In this document: positions 37,864 through 52,049 of the stretch, one piece after another
How positions within the stretch are numbered: the first letter of the stretch is position 1
How the letters are laid out: the number at the start of each line of letters is the position of its first letter
NCBI GenBank assembly: GCA_026261815.1
Contig: JAMPIT010000493.1
Location: forward strand, 2,197,001-2,261,000
Reading direction: 5' to 3'
Origin: Monarcha castaneiventris obscurior
Taxonomy: Eukaryota > Chordata > Aves > Passeriformes > Monarchidae
DNA: 64,000 nt
Program-made: the position numbers and the translations under genes
Notes under the pieces: generated by a model
Database searches by the model: none
What the model saw: the letters and a program-made list of their open reading frames with translations, nothing else
What the model was told of the DNA's origin: nothing

Positions 37864-40800
37864 ACAAGTAGCACAAGCAAAGTTCATGTTACTGATTCTG
37901 GAGAATTTGGGGGAAATTATCTAAACTTTTCTCTAAATTCTGTGAAGGAATGACAGGGAAATAATTATCATTAAATATTTTTAACCACAGTAGTTCTAAG
38001 AGACATTGTTTTTGTGCTTTTTTGTGTTACACTACCTTTTCTCAGAATTTGTAGTTCAGAGACCTGAAACCTCATTTAAATCTTAATTATTTTTAGCAGG
38101 ATGTGTGAGACAAACAAGGGTGTTTATGTTGAGTGACCCATGAAGCTCTCAAAGATATAAATCACAAGAGCTGCTTAGTACATCCTTCCCAGCTGGTGCT
38201 ACAACCATGTTTCACTACAGCCAAAAATGCTGTTGTGTTTTCAAATTTTTAATTCTAGCATCTGCTTCCTCCGCTGATTTTCAGCTTCTTGGCAAATGAA
38301 AAATCAATGTTTTCCTCTCTGATTCAGTTGGTTTCCTTTAGATAGTTATTAATAGGGTTTTTTTGACATTATAACAAGACCCTTTAATGCAGATGCCCTT
38401 ACTATTTGTTGGTGGTAGATGCTGAGGGCCATAGACTAAATATCTACTGTCTTTTTGGTGTAAATATTTCTGCAGGATAAGAAGGAGATATTAAAAAAGA
38501 ATGTAAAAAATCTTTTTCCTATGTGTAGCACAGTTGGGTTCCTCTTAATTCTTTGATCATTTTAGCTGTGCTTTGCTTATAATCAGATTCATACTGTGTG
38601 CTGAAACAGCTTTTTAGACGTGATTTCTTAAAAATATAATTTAATCTTGTTAGAGAAAATAATTTCATCTGTTTGAGGATAATGATAACAGTCTGATTGT
38701 AGGAATGTATGGCTACATGAGGTGTTCACCCTTCAGAGGTGGCTACCTGGACTAGTGAATTTAGAAGCCCTCTGGAGCGCCTCTGTATTGATCAGAGATG
38801 GTGGCAGAGACCTTGCAGGGGTTTGGTTGCCCCATGGCTGAAGTTCTCCCTGGCAGAGATGGCTGCTTGTGTTTTATCTGTGACTTGGGGTGAGACTGGG
38901 CTCTAATCCTCGATATTGTTGATTTTATGTTGTCCCAGCAGCAGTGTGGGTGCCCTGATCACTCACACCAGCCTCTGCTTGGAAGATCTGAAGCTATTAA
39001 TTACCTTCTTTCTTATCCCTGAATTCTTTAATTGTATTTTAACACGCTGGACGGATTGAATGTCTGTCTGAGCAGTGACTACTTCAAAGCAGGGACAGGG
39101 AATGCCAAGTTGAGGCAGAATTTTCAGGAATGAATATCAGGAGTGATGCGCACCCAGGGCCCAGACTCAGAGGTTCAGTGTGACTTCGAGCTGCCCATGC
39201 TGAGAGTTTGGAGGTTCCAGTCAGTCACAAATTAAAGGAAATGTTGGTGACATTTCTGGCTGGGAAGCAGGGGAAGAACCCACAATATCAAATCCCACAT
39301 ATAAACCCATCAACGAATTATTAGGGAGGCTGAAACAGGAGAATGCAGAGAGGAGGAGAAAGCTTTGTAGTGCTCTCAGCTCTGGTTTGTGTCAGACTTT
39401 TACAGATTGATGGGCACTTAATTTTTATCTCTGCAAATTCTCAGGGTTGCTTGAGGTCTTTCCAGGTTTGTCTTCTGCACTGTTGAAAAATAAACTCTTG
39501 TGAGAGATCACTGAGTTCTGGACATGTATTGGGTCCTTTTTGTTATCAAAGATGTATGTGTGTGTAAAAACTGTTGCTGAGGTACTGGGGTTTTTAATTC
39601 TCAGTGTGTCTGCATTTCATTATGAGAAAGTGATTTTGGGGTAAAAGATTAGAGACAGTGTGCAGAAGGCGAAAACCCTGAGATTTTATATTTTACCCCT
39701 GTAAAATCTGCAGTTACTGTTGCTGCATTAGCAGTGACATTTATTTTTCTAAAATACCTTTTCTTTTCTGTCTTTTCCTTGTTCTCCCATTCACAGTTTG
39801 GAAGTGTTACAGAACTCAAACACTCTCAAGGCACTGGAATGCGTGTGGTGCTTTGATACTCCCCAAAGACTTGTGATATGATGGAAGACATGAGGGAGAG
39901 ATTTAGGGTAAAGTTTGCTTTGATTTCCTAAAGAAAACATTCTGCTATCGCAGCTGTTAATCACATAATCAGAATCTGTAGTTTAAGATCTGATCTAAGT
40001 TTTCTCTTTTTGCCTTCTTTAAGGGGTAAAAGTCTAAAGGGGAGAAAAAAACCACAGAAGAAATCTAACTTGTATTGGAATAAATACAGCAAGCTTGCAT
40101 GAATATTTAATATTTCTCCTGTGGGTCTTTTGCATGCACATTAGCACACAGCTGAACGTCTCAAATTCAAAAGTGATCTCCTCCCCTACAGTTTGATGCT
40201 TGTTTATAAGGTGCTTGTATTTCTTTCATTTAACTGAGGGTCATGTGTCCTCCTCCTTCCAAGCTGCATAAAATTTTTATAGCAGGAGCTTTTATTTGAA
40301 AAAAGAGAATCAGTGAGCATTAGTATGAAGGATATGTTACACTCTCAGATAACTCTGAACACTCAGAAGTATTTCATGTTTCTTTCTCCAAATACCTGCA
40401 TTTTAAAATTTGCTGAAGCTGAGATTTGCCAGGAGGTTTACTCACATTTCAGCTGAACATTAATTCTGGGAGCTGGTATGTAGAGAAGTTTCGTGTGTTG
40501 CTTTGTATGGGAATTTCTTTTCCTCTTTGCTAGCACATTTTAGGGAAGTTTGTTAATTGTGGATGTAGCAGCATGCACTTCAAGAGGCAGAATGGTTTTA
40601 TTTTTTAGCTACACACCATGTAGGGAGATGCTTCTGTTGTCTATGTTGTCATCTGTTAAATACTATCTAATAAATAGTATTCACAAATATGAAAGACCAA
40701 TTCAGTCTTCATCTTGTGAAGACTGTGATCTTGTAAATGGCGTGTCCACAAGTCAAATGGAAAAGTAAATTTAATGACTTATTTTACATCAGCATTGGTC

Positions 40801-42473
40801 TGCGTTGTTTCCTAGCAGATTTCTTGTTTGTTGTAATTACAATTCAGGACCTGCCAATATGACTTTAAGCAGATTGTTTTCTTTCTTTTGTAGTAAAACC
40901 TCAGCACAGACAGCAAGCCAAGAAGACAAGCTCTTGGTGCAGAATGCCTTATTTCACTGGATGGAATAATTCTGCCATTGTAAATACTTGACTCTTCAAA
41001 TACTGGAAACTCTCCAAGAATTAGAGACTTGTTAAGGCACGGGTGTTGCAAAGACCACTTTTAGTAGCCTACAGACCCAAAAAAAGAGATGTGAGACATG
41101 CTAAAATCATACAGGCTGTTTCTTTTGCATGCAGCTATTGTTTTGGCTTTAGCAGTAGGTTAATTCATCGTCATTAGTAGGGAAAAGCTCTAAAAATGAC
41201 GAGAAGAATGGTGCTTGCCCTTTGGCATTCAGCTACAAAACAGAGATATTCAGAGTATGGTCAGCTCTCAATTATCCCCCACAATGGGGCTGGCAGGAGC
41301 TGGCTCACAGAAAGCAAAGCCACAGCCAATTCAATCCATAGGTGCTGGACTAGAAACCCAACTTTTATACATTTACTTGTAGCAAGTTTGTGAACAGTTT
41401 TACTTTCAGCAGCAAATTTTAAGAAAATCTAAAAACACAGGTAAAGAGTGGCCTGCTTTACGCAGTCTTTACCCAGCATCTCATTTTTTGTGGGGCTCTG
41501 CTGTAGCCAGAGATGTCAGGAGGAGGTGATGCCCTGCTGATATACACCCTCTTATTCGTTCCAGGTGGTGGTTTCACTGCAGAGACTTGGTATGAAAGTT
41601 TTATTTAAAATAGAGAATACTATTTGTAAAAATATGATATTTTGATATAATGGTCACATAGCTATAAAGGGGACTGTTGTATTTTTCTGAAAGTGAATGG
41701 CCTAGTGAAAAGCACTAGAAGTGCAATAAACTGTGAGGAGCCAGGGAAGTTGTTACAGCAGTTCAGCCAAATTCAGTGTTTCTCCCTGCTACTGTCCTGT
41801 TTTTGCATTAAGAGAAGACATCTCACAGCTCCTCTCAGTGGCTCTGTTTTACAGATCCTGTGTTTCCTGCAAACTGTGAAACATTCCAGCCTTCATTCAG
41901 GCTTCAAATGCAGAGGAAATCACAGGGAGCTGTAGGTCATAAATTTTCCAGGAGCAGGAATACCTTCTCAGAGGTGCTGAATGCTCTCTGCTTTCACTGG
42001 CATTAGCAGTTCTCAGACTCTTGTACTCCTTTTCATTAGTTTTGTTGCTCAGTAGAGTCTGGGATTGTGAAGGTTAAATACCACTGATTTTCAGTCAGGC
42101 TGCCCCAGAATTACTGTGGATATACCAGCTTTTCTGCACAGAGAGGCAAGGTATGGTTTATTTCCATAATCTGCTTTTTGTTGTGGCGGATTCCAGCTGC
42201 TTTAGAGAAGGATTTTCAGCTGCTCTCGAAGCTTGCAGTGATGAGGTGACACAGGCAGTTATTTGTGCAGGCCTAGGAAAGGGTACAGCAGTTCAGCACA
42301 ACACAAACTGTCTGCATGGAATCCTATACCACACTGGCTGTTCACGTTCCTAAAAGCTTCATGAAGCTTGTTGTAGTTATTTTCTTTTGAAAAACCTTAT
42401 TTGCCCAATACTTTTTTGAAGTAGGAAGAGTTTTTTTCTCTTCCTTATGTTCTGTACCTCTCCTCTCACACTA

Positions 42474-42499
42474 ACACACACACACACACACACACACAC
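42474..42499. repeat. (AC)13 microsatellite
   Basis: A perfect dinucleotide run of 26 bases, likely polymorphic in length. Confidence 0.97.
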
Positions 42500-45400
42500 C
42501 TGATTCTGGATGTAAACCTGGTACACTTCAGTAACAAGGTCCTGGTTAAAATTCATTAATAATTCACTGCTGAATTAATGCACAGGTATCGTAACTCAGC
42601 ATTGTTTCAAAGTCAGGATTGTTTAAAGGTTGTTTTAAAGGATTCAAGGTCATTGTTTAAAGGATGTCCTTTAGTCTATGGTCTGCCTCCAGCTTACAAA
42701 ATCACTTTGGCTCTCCACCATGGCATTTGTTTTGTTTTCTTTTCTACCTTCTAACATGTCAATGTCTGCCCCTGGGTATTAGAAAGCTTCATTGATCTCA
42801 GCAGAGGAGATTGGTTCTAATCCTTGATTTGTATGGATATAATTTTGAGAAATGCTGTAGCATAAGTAGAATCAAATGTGTTGTGTATTTTGGGGAATTG
42901 GCTCGTTGCTTTGGAAAGCACTCTGGGCCCATGATTAAATCTGCTGCTCTTGTGAGCTGCCTGATTTCCCCTCTGTGTCCTGCATGGCACGATGATATCT
43001 GATGTGATAAGGTTGTTTCACCATCTGCATGTCTGCTTTTGTCACACTGCTGTTAGACCCTGATTTGCTGCTTCAGGAAACAGAACTTTCCTTGAGAAGT
43101 TACTGTAAACACACAAATGCCTTTCCCTGGGTTGGAACTGAAATTTTGCACCGAATGCTGACGTGATCTGCAGTGAGCATCAGTGGGAGCCAGAGTTACA
43201 TGTGCTGTTGACAGCTTTGGAACACAACAATGAAAGTCACTTTATCAACCTTTTGTATTCTTTAGATTTATTTTCAGAGAATCTGTGTAACAGTTGGATG
43301 TAACTCCTTAGCCAAGCAGTGAACAAGAACAAACCAGTTTCAATTACTTGCGACTTGATCCTTGGAATAAACCCAGATAGTAATAAAAGTTCTAAATAAT
43401 TTAGTAAATAAGATGCTGAAATAGGAGTTTGTGCCCATCATCTGGAGATGGATTCCAGTTAGGTTATGACAACACTGTTCTTCAGGAATTCTAAAAAAAA
43501 ACTAAACAGATTTCTAAACCTGTTTCTAAAACCTGAACAGATTTTTACCTTCAGCTACACCTCTGTAACAGGCTTTTAACAAGTTGGTTTCATTCAACCA
43601 TATTCATATATTTAGATCATTTTTACAGCATGCAGTGTACTGTAATTAATAACAAATATTATTAATAAGCATTAATCTTTCAATCCAGCTGTGTGTGAAA
43701 TGTTCACAGGTCCAACCTGCTCTCCAATACACTGAATTAATTCCTCAAGGTCTGAAACCCCACTGATGTTGCAAGGTGACACAAGACATTTGTTATGCAC
43801 AGTTGGAGAATATTTCCAAGAAAACTAAACATAGCAGTTCATGGCACAATCATTCAAATTCTGCTTTTGATTGATTTTCAAGTTAAAACTAGCGTGTCCT
43901 CTTTGTTTCTTTCATTCCAGTCCGTGCAATCTAAAAGATTGATGGATAAAATCTAGAGTGTCAGTCTCACCAAGTGAGAAGTTGCAGTTTTTATCACAGA
44001 CTAAGTCAATTTTACCATTTTTTAACACCTTGGCAAGAGTTTTTGACAAGAATAGGCAAAAAAGAAATACGGAGGAAACTTTCCCATCAGACTCAACCAA
44101 GGTGAAATATAGAGTTTCCAAAGTGCAGAAGGTTGAGGTTATTTTTTTTTTTCTCTTGAAGATAAAATTTCAAAAGCTCTGGAAGGTGGTTTTCAGAAGT
44201 TTGGCAGATGCTGCAGTGTTTCAGAACAGTTGTTAGGAGTTAGTGTTTTTCCTGGCCACTTCTCCTCCCATCAGAGTGGGTATTCAGAGGATGCAGTTTT
44301 ATGTTACAGCTGGACTGATTAACTGTGGGCAGTGACCAAAAAGGGAGGGCTTGTTTTCCTCTCCAAAGCTTGTTCCTTCCCTGTCCAGTGTGTCAGTGGT
44401 ATTGCTGCTCTGACCCCCTGGTGAACTGATTCAGAGAGCTAAAGCTATAGAAAACTAAAAACAAGGAAAATAATGGCTTTTTAGTGATGTGGTTCTCTGA
44501 TCCATCCTGGGCTGAGGTGAGTGCCAGTGTTGTGACTGGGGTGTGTAGCCCGAGGCAGGATGAGTGGGAGAGCTCTTCAGTTAATGTGGATGTGGTGTAA
44601 ATGTAGACTTCTAGCAGTTTTATCAGATTAAATATTATCTCTGCTGCTGCTGAAAAGAAAGGTCTTGTTCTCTCTGCTTGGTGCCCTGTTTTCCTACATC
44701 CTCCTTTGTGGTAGCACTGCTGGTTTGTGGTTTGTTGGATCAGGAGATTCAGCTGAAGACTAAGCTAACAACACCAACAACAACAAAAGAAGAGAATTTC
44801 AATTTCACAAAAGTTATTGTTACATAGCAAGGGACAGGGTAGTGTGAATTTGTCCTTTGTGACAGCAGCATAAATAAATTTCCTAAAGTTAGCTTTGATG
44901 TTGCACTCTAAGTATTCCTGTAGAAAAAGTTTATTTGCCAATTCACTGACTCTCAGCTGCTGTGCTGTATAGGCTTAAGGATAAGATCCTGAAATCATGT
45001 GTGGCATCTTCAGTCCCTGTTTTGCCTGTGTGATTCTCCTCTGGTATCTCTGCTGAGATGGACAGTGAGCCACAGAACCCTGCTGGATTTAGGAAGGACG
45101 TCTGTGTGTGCAGTGTGTGATCGTCTGCTATAAAATCATCATCATCTCATCATCTGTGTGAACATAAAAGGCTGGTGGATGGTTTTTCTCAAACTTTTCA
45201 AATCTGTTCAGTCTGGTTGCACTGAAGTCTCTGTGTCAGTGGAGCACACATTATCTGGGATGTTTGGGGTGGGTGCTCTTTGCATGTGAGCATGGCTGAT
45301 TGCATCGAGCTCCATCTCTGAGGTGAAGTGCATTTCTGTTCTCTGCTGGACCTGACAGCACTGAGGAAATGGCATTCTGGCCTCTCCAAACACATTTCAC

Positions 45401-47169
45401 AAGTACCAACGGGCTCAAGACTTTCTTTTGAAGTTTTTGTTTCATTCAGAAATGAGATTCAGTGCAATGCCCTCTGGCCTGGCTTTTCTCCCTACTGCTG
45501 TTTTCTTTTGGGATTACTGTTTGGTCATTGTTCGGTTCAGGCCATACTCAATTGCCCCTGTAATTAATGTGGAGCTAATAACCATGTACTGAGTAATCAC
45601 GTCTGCTCTGGTTTTCTGGGATTGTTTTGACTCTTTCAGCTCCCACTGACTCTTGGAGGGAGTTTTTTACATTTAGCACCTCTGAACTGGAGTATTTCAG
45701 CTCTGGGCAACCTGCTGATGTGTTAAGCCACAGCCATTAGGTGATAGGATTGTTCTGACTAATTATGACTGCCTAGAATCGAAATGTCTGTATGAAAATG
45801 AGTCGCCCTAGGATCCCTTTAGGGACAGTGAAGTTCTGTCACTGTTCCTGGAGTCGTTGTGCTTCACCCTGAAGTGGGTGCCTGTGCTTGGGCAGATGCC
45901 TGTAAGAAAAGTGGGAGTAGCTGGTCTGTTGAATTTTGATTAGATTTCTAATCTAATTAATTTGGACAATTGATTGAAGTGTCTGTATGTGGTTTTAAAT
46001 CCATGTTTATCTGTGGAAGCAGAAGCTGCCAGACATAAGAAGAGTTTGTGGAGCTCCCTCAGGCTGACATCAAGAGGAGCACCTCCATCCACAATGTGGA
46101 TGCTGAGATGCATGTGACAAATGTACTCCATGCTCTCAGTTTAACAACTTCAGCTATGCAGGAACATTAATATTACCACTGTAGCAGGCTATGAAATTGT
46201 CAGCTTGCAGGATCAATGTTGTCACTGGTGTTTGACTGACAGTAGTTGTGAGGTTGGTTTCTTCTGCCCTCAGAACCAGGGTGTGCTCCGTGGTTTCTGT
46301 GTTGCTGTTGGGAGCAGGCACAAGCTCCTGCCTTCACTTTGCACCTTGTGTTTGACAAGTTCAGGCTCTTCTTTGCCTGGATACTTCATCTTGTGCTAAA
46401 AGAAAGAAGCAGTTTGCCTTCTGTAATTCACATTCTGGCTTATTTCACAGTTGTATTTGCAAGAAGTTTAAAGCTTCAAAGACCCATTTGTATAGTTCTT
46501 GGCTGTCATGAGTGAAGAGGATGAAATTCATAGTTACTCCCTTTTCTCTCCTTAAAGCTCTTCCTTTCCAACAATCTTTTATCATAGGTACCCCTGGGTA
46601 GCAAATCCCTAGTACTCAGGTAATGTTTAAAACAAATTGCATTTTACTTGTCCAAGCTTGATTAGGATTTAAGTGTCTTTGGCAGAAAAAAAAGATCAGT
46701 GGAAGTTCCTACTTAATATATATACAAGGAAAATAAAATGGAAAAAATAATCAATGTTCAACAATTGTAGGGTTCAGTTTAAGAACTTCAACTTCCAATG
46801 ATTCTTCTCAATTCATTCACTTCAATATCAACATCACCATTATTGATAAAGTGCCAGCTCCAGTATAATACTCTAAATCTGGAGAAATGTTTTAAGTGCT
46901 CTGCACGTGTTGCAGCTTGGGATTGAAGAGAAGGTCATGGAATATGAAGCAGGAGCCAGACTCACCTGTTGGGCTGTGGCACCTGGGAGATTCTGGCACA
47001 CTGCACTTTCAACACTGAGCACATGCTAAATTTTCCTCAGTGCTTGAAATTGCTGAAGGTTGTGCATAGGCATAATTTCAGGTGAACGTGTAAGGTGTAC
47101 TTTGTTCCTCAGCAGCTGCTGGGTTGGACATTCTGTGTAGCTGACTGGCTTTTTTGACCTCTTTCCTAG

Positions 47170-47265
47170 GTGTTTACCTCCCATGGGCCTACTGTGATCA
47201 TGCCAACCTGGTTCTGCTCTCGAGAATGGTTTTTTCACGTGGGAAGATTTGATGAGGGTGGAAAG
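47170..47265 (+). CDS. B3GNTL1: B3GNTL1 internal coding exon (second in window)
   Basis: This 96-nt, 32-codon, phase 0/0 exon lies between the acceptor ctctttcctag and the donor gtgagt. It reads [14 protein letters not shown], then [18 protein letters not shown]. The pattern of an aromatic/Arg-rich segment followed by VG-x-FDE is the typical lead-in to the catalytic-base region of GT2 glycosyltransferases. It aligns with about residues 169-200 of vertebrate B3GNTL1. It joins the previous exon across a 44.4 kb intron and the next across 8.3 kb. Its length is a multiple of three, so skipping it would keep the frame but remove the FDE element. Identification is very secure; function is inferred from the family. 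Confidence 0.95.
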
Positions 47266-48318
47266 GTGAGTGGTGCAGATGATGAGCAGTCCAGGAACCA
47301 TCCCTTTGTTTAGCAGCCTCTGAAAGCCCTGTACCTGTTATTAAGGAGCACTAGGGGAAGGGGTGTAGATGAAAACTGAGCTCTAAAAAAAACCTGGGCA
47401 TACCATACACCTGTTATTTAAAAAAAAAACAGTCTCCAACTATCTAAAGTTGTTTGGGGCAAACTCTGGTGATGGAAGGACCTGCCTGAGATCAACATTG
47501 TAACCCATCTGTTAAATATGTCAGCATACCAGGAAAAAGTAAAGGTTTCAGACATACAAGCTCCTCTTTGGTGCCTGAAATAGATGCAGCAGATCTGAAA
47601 GCTAAAAACAGGTGAGCCCATAGTTTTGTTATGAGCTATCCCTGCAAGGGGAAGTTGGTTGCTGAAAGAGATTGGGAGGGAAGAAAGGTGCAGGATGGCA
47701 GAGAGATAAAAGTGTATTTACCTAAGGGGGGAGATTTATATCCCTGAGATGAAGAAAGAAGGGCCCTAACTACCACTAAAACTCATTTATCTGCCTGTCT
47801 CGTGTTCTCTTGTCAGTCTTGGTTCTTGTGCTTGTCCTTGGAAGATTTTAAGTAGCTTGTCCTGAAGGATCAGGACTGAGAGGTTACAAATTAAATACCT
47901 GTGGTCTCAGAAGTGTTCCTTCCCTGACAGTTAGGTGTTCTTTGTCTTTATGAATTTCCTGTATGAGTTCAGTTTGATTGCTCTAAGCTCATCAGTGTGT
48001 TTACAGAATAAAACCCATGCATGTCTGTTAGCAGTATTTATTGTGGTAGTTGAAATATGTTAACAAATAGATCTAATTTAGACACATTTGGATCCATTCC
48101 GTGTAGTTTGGTTCTGAGAGGTTTTGCTTCCAGTGCTTTTGGTGAGATTTTAGGGCTAAAATGGGTGGTTATTAATTTTTTTTGGAAAGCTTTCATTTAT
48201 TAGCACACTAAAAAAAATCTTCTAAGGCTATTTCCTATTTTGTTATTTAAACTACAACACATGATGATGGTGATTATTATTTTTATAGTTTCTAAATGAA
48301 GCATTTCAGTGCCATGCA

Positions 48319-48364
48319 GTGTGTATATATACACACAGACATACACATGTGTGTGTATGTATGA
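48319..48364. repeat. Compound TG/TA/CA simple repeat
   Basis: Alternating purine-pyrimidine sequence of gtgtatatatacacac type followed by acacatgtgtgtgtatgtat. It is self-complementary in part and could adopt cruciform or Z-type DNA. Confidence 0.85.
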
Positions 48365-51300
48365 GGATTTACAAATATTATTCTTTGGGCTGCCAAAAAA
48401 TTATAATTATAAGGAGACAGCAGACAGCGAACTGAATTGTTTAGAGCAGTGAAAGGATTTACCCTTAATTACATGAGTGGAAGAGCTGGGAATGGTGCCT
48501 GGCTCCCAATACAATCTTCATTTGCTGACCCTCTTTATTTCTTTTTTTATTATTATCTCTTATCATTGTATTTTCACTCTCTGAAGGATGTTTGACTTAA
48601 CTTCTTGAGCGTTATTAGTAAGCTCCAAAAAGAAAGCAAGCAAGTTAAAGCAGCAGCAACAATAGAACAGCAAGCCTAATGATAAAGTTCAAGAGGTTAA
48701 GTTAAATAGACTATTGTTCTGTGCTTTTTCGCTTTTCACTTCGGGGTTTTTTTAATCTCTTTGTTTTATTTTTGTGAGTTGGGTTTTTTTCTGTTTTGCT
48801 CTCTCTGTATAATTGTGTAGGAACTATGCCACTGGTTATTCAGCTGTAATACACTGACAGTCTTAATCCTGATGATTTTTTAGCCACAATGCATGATATG
48901 TCCTTCTAGTTTTAAGAATTACCAGTGATAAGTTGAACATATTGTTTGTCCCTATTGTGAAGTGTCCAACATGTCCAAGCTCACACTCTCTGATACAGAA
49001 AAATACAAACAAGGACAGATCTGAACAAAGCAATGGACACAAGCAATGAAGTCAAACCTTTGTCCTCTGTGGGTTTAAAGGACACAAAATCAAGTCTTAA
49101 ATCTTGCAGCATTTAGTGTTGCAAAGTATTTAGCGTTGCTCTAACTCGTTCATTTTCATTTGAAAAGAATTCCTTTGAGGCAAAGAAAGATTTTCTCTGT
49201 GTATCAGCAGAGCTGAAAATACTCTTAAGGGTCTCATCCCTGTTCTGACCTGACCCAGGATCCGGGTTAATCTGATCATTTCCATCTCCATTTTTGAGTT
49301 AGTGTTTATTAATGAGACTTGCAAGTGTCCTATTGCTGGAAGTAAACACAGGAACAGGCCAACAAATCTCCATGTTTTGGCCTTCTCCATTTGCTAAACT
49401 GTTTCTTGCCAAAAAGCTGCATTTCTCATTTGAAATTAAATACCAACACCTGTTCTTCATATTTTAGTGCTTAGGAAAAGTGGAGGGTAATTCTTCCATG
49501 GAAGAAATTGTGATTTGATGTTTATGGTAACAGTATGAGTGGAGTGATAAAATACAAATAGATATGCTATGGTGTAATGCTTTTTTTATTCCAGGTAGAT
49601 ATGTTTGTCTCTCTCCAGCCATCCAGGCTTTAAGTGAAACAGATTTTTTTTCTTTCTTTTTTTTTTTTATTAATGAAGTTCTTTCTGATCAAGATCTGCA
49701 GTTGTTGGAAGTGTATTCCTTTTAGGTCCAAACAAAATCCTAAATAGTATCTTCATAAATGGTCTCTAAGAGCCTGACAGGTTTGTTTTATGTATGAATT
49801 AACTAAAATGGTAGAGGTGTTGTTTATGCCATCTGTGATAAATGATAATTAAAGCAGGACTACTGAAAAGGTTTTAGCAAGCTTTGGTGGTGTTGTGAGA
49901 CTAAGATAAAACAATGGAAGCGGCCACAAGCCTCTAAAGTAACATTTCAAACAGAACCCCCTGCTAGAAGAAGTCACATGAACCATGTTTCTGACTGACT
50001 TTCTTTAGGAAACTGAAAGAAAATAATCTTTCTGTTATCCAGCAATTTTGGATAAAGAGTGCAGTACTTCCTTATTGAAAGATGTAGCAGCACTTCACTA
50101 AACCCTCCAGAACTCCCACTTGACTCTTAGTGTGTGACATCACCATGACTGGGTTTGCTGCTGGAGTTTTTGGTGTCTCCTAATAAGTAGCACCATTGTT
50201 AAAAAGTAATAACCGTGTCCAAAAGCATCACAAAAAATTGTGCTGAGGAAAAAAAAAAGTCTGTGTTCTGGTATAATGGGAAAAGCAGATTTTGAAGCTG
50301 TTAGAGTGGGGAACTCCCCAGTCACGTGCAGGGGTAGAGGTGTCTGATACTAGTGAAGAAAAGTTATTGCTTCATGTGTCTGACAGAAACACTGAGTACA
50401 AGGTGAGCTGTAGAAATGAGCATTGCTAACCTGCAGGCTCCACTCCGTGCAAGTGTGGAAAATTGCACAGGCTTGGCTCTCTCCAGGCAGAATTTCTCTC
50501 CCCATCACAACTGTTACGTGCCAGACTTGTCTCTTTCTTAAAAAAGAATTTTACTACAACTTGGCTCCAAATTTCCTGTCACCCCTGTGTTTATCCTTCC
50601 TTTTTAAGTGTATGAAACCTGAAAATGGAGTGACAGCCTTAAAGTTCGGAGCTAATCTTGACGTGTAAACGGGGAAATTATTCTTAATGAGCCCCAGATG
50701 GAATAGTGCATTGTAAACCACTGGCATTTCTGAATACAAACTGTGCCTCCACACAAAGTGTCTGGAGCTCAGTTTCATTCTATTTTTGTGATAAAAGGTC
50801 ACAAAAAACCCGAACTGAGGAGGTGTCAAAATATCCTTTTGAGCACAGGAGACTGTAGCCCGTGCTGTAAAGCTCTGAGGTAACTCTGTAGCTGTTAGGC
50901 ACTCACTGATGCAATTTTCCACTTTCTCTGCCAGAGCACACAAATGTCATTCCCTTCAGAAAGGCAAGGGATTACAATAGTGCCTGAGAGGTAAAAGGCT
51001 AAGTAGGAATTTGTTTTTTTGGAATGTGAATTGAACTATTTTCACTCTGTCAAGTAACTTATCAAGATGCTTTGGGGAAAATCAGGATACAGCACAGACA
51101 CTACTGGGGTTTTTTTGTTTGTTTTTGGCTTGATATAGTTAAGGCTGAACAAAGATCAATATTTGATCTAAAAAGGAGAGAAAAAGTGGTGGAGCCAGTG
51201 GTTAATAACACTTTATAAGCTGTTTGAAAATTCACCCCATAACCTAGATCTAATTATATTTTCTGCTGGTGTGTTATTAAATATCATTTAGAATTTACCA

Positions 51301-52049
51301 CGTCCCTTCCATTTGACTTCCCCATCATCTTTGTTTAAGTGCATTTCTCTGTGCCAAGACATTTGGATGAAAGCAACCTTTTGGAGTTTCCTTTAACCTG
51401 TTATTTCCCAAACAATGAAGTAAATGCTGATGGGCTCTGGGTCCTGTAATCAAGGCAAAATGATGGAAAGACATGATTTGGATGAGAGCCAAGAAATGAA
51501 GTGACAGATCTGGAGAAAGAGAGACTTAGTATCTTGGATAATCCAGTAGAAAAGCTATTAATAGCTATTTAATTCTTTCCATTCACCAATTTTAGACTCT
51601 GCTGATAAATTAAAGCAATTTGGCTTTTTCTGTCCAGCAGTTACCCTGGTGGTGCTGACTGGTTTACAAAATGTGTACCGAGTCATAGCCGAGTTTTGCT
51701 TGATTCCCCTGATCAAAAGGAAGGACCAAGCTTTTCCAAACCTGAAGGCTTTTCTCCCGTGGGGATTGATGAACTTCTCCTCTTGTTCATCATCACTGTT
51801 TATTATAAATGCATGTATACATGAACCAATGTTAGCTCTCCCATTTCACCAGTCAGATTTCTCTGCACAGGCTAAATCTCCACTGGTTGTGCTCACAAGG
51901 ATCTGCCACCTCTGCCAGAATGCCTGTGAGCTGGGACAGGCCAGGGAGTCAAAGGTGACCGAGACAAGGCTGAATAGAGATGGCTGAGGAAGTTGGGACA
52001 GATTGATTCTGGGGCAGAATCAGGCTGGTCTATTTGATTGAGCAGTAAA

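Larger units (their letters stand above)
2727..47169 (+). other. B3GNTL1: 44.4 kb intron of B3GNTL1
   Basis: The intron runs from the donor after LLTQ to the acceptor before VFTS. In the vertebrate proteins I recall these two segments are adjacent, so no coding exon should be missing in between, and I saw none. The intron holds all the repeats and candidate elements listed between these coordinates. No nested protein-coding gene with recognisable homology was found on either strand. Confidence 0.85.
35524..47169. other. Intron segment up to the second exon
   Basis: AT-rich intron with a (TTG)8 plus poly-T tract at 36770-36892, a 25-base poly-T run at 37839-37863, an (AC)13 microsatellite at 42474-42499 and scattered short repeats. 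Open frames are short and unrecognised. No nested gene was found. Confidence 0.55.

Noticed and set aside
50554..50943. 129-codon minus-strand open frame in DNA with several CpGs
   Set aside because: The length is within chance expectation and the translation is unrecognised. The local CpGs were noted but are not clustered enough to call.
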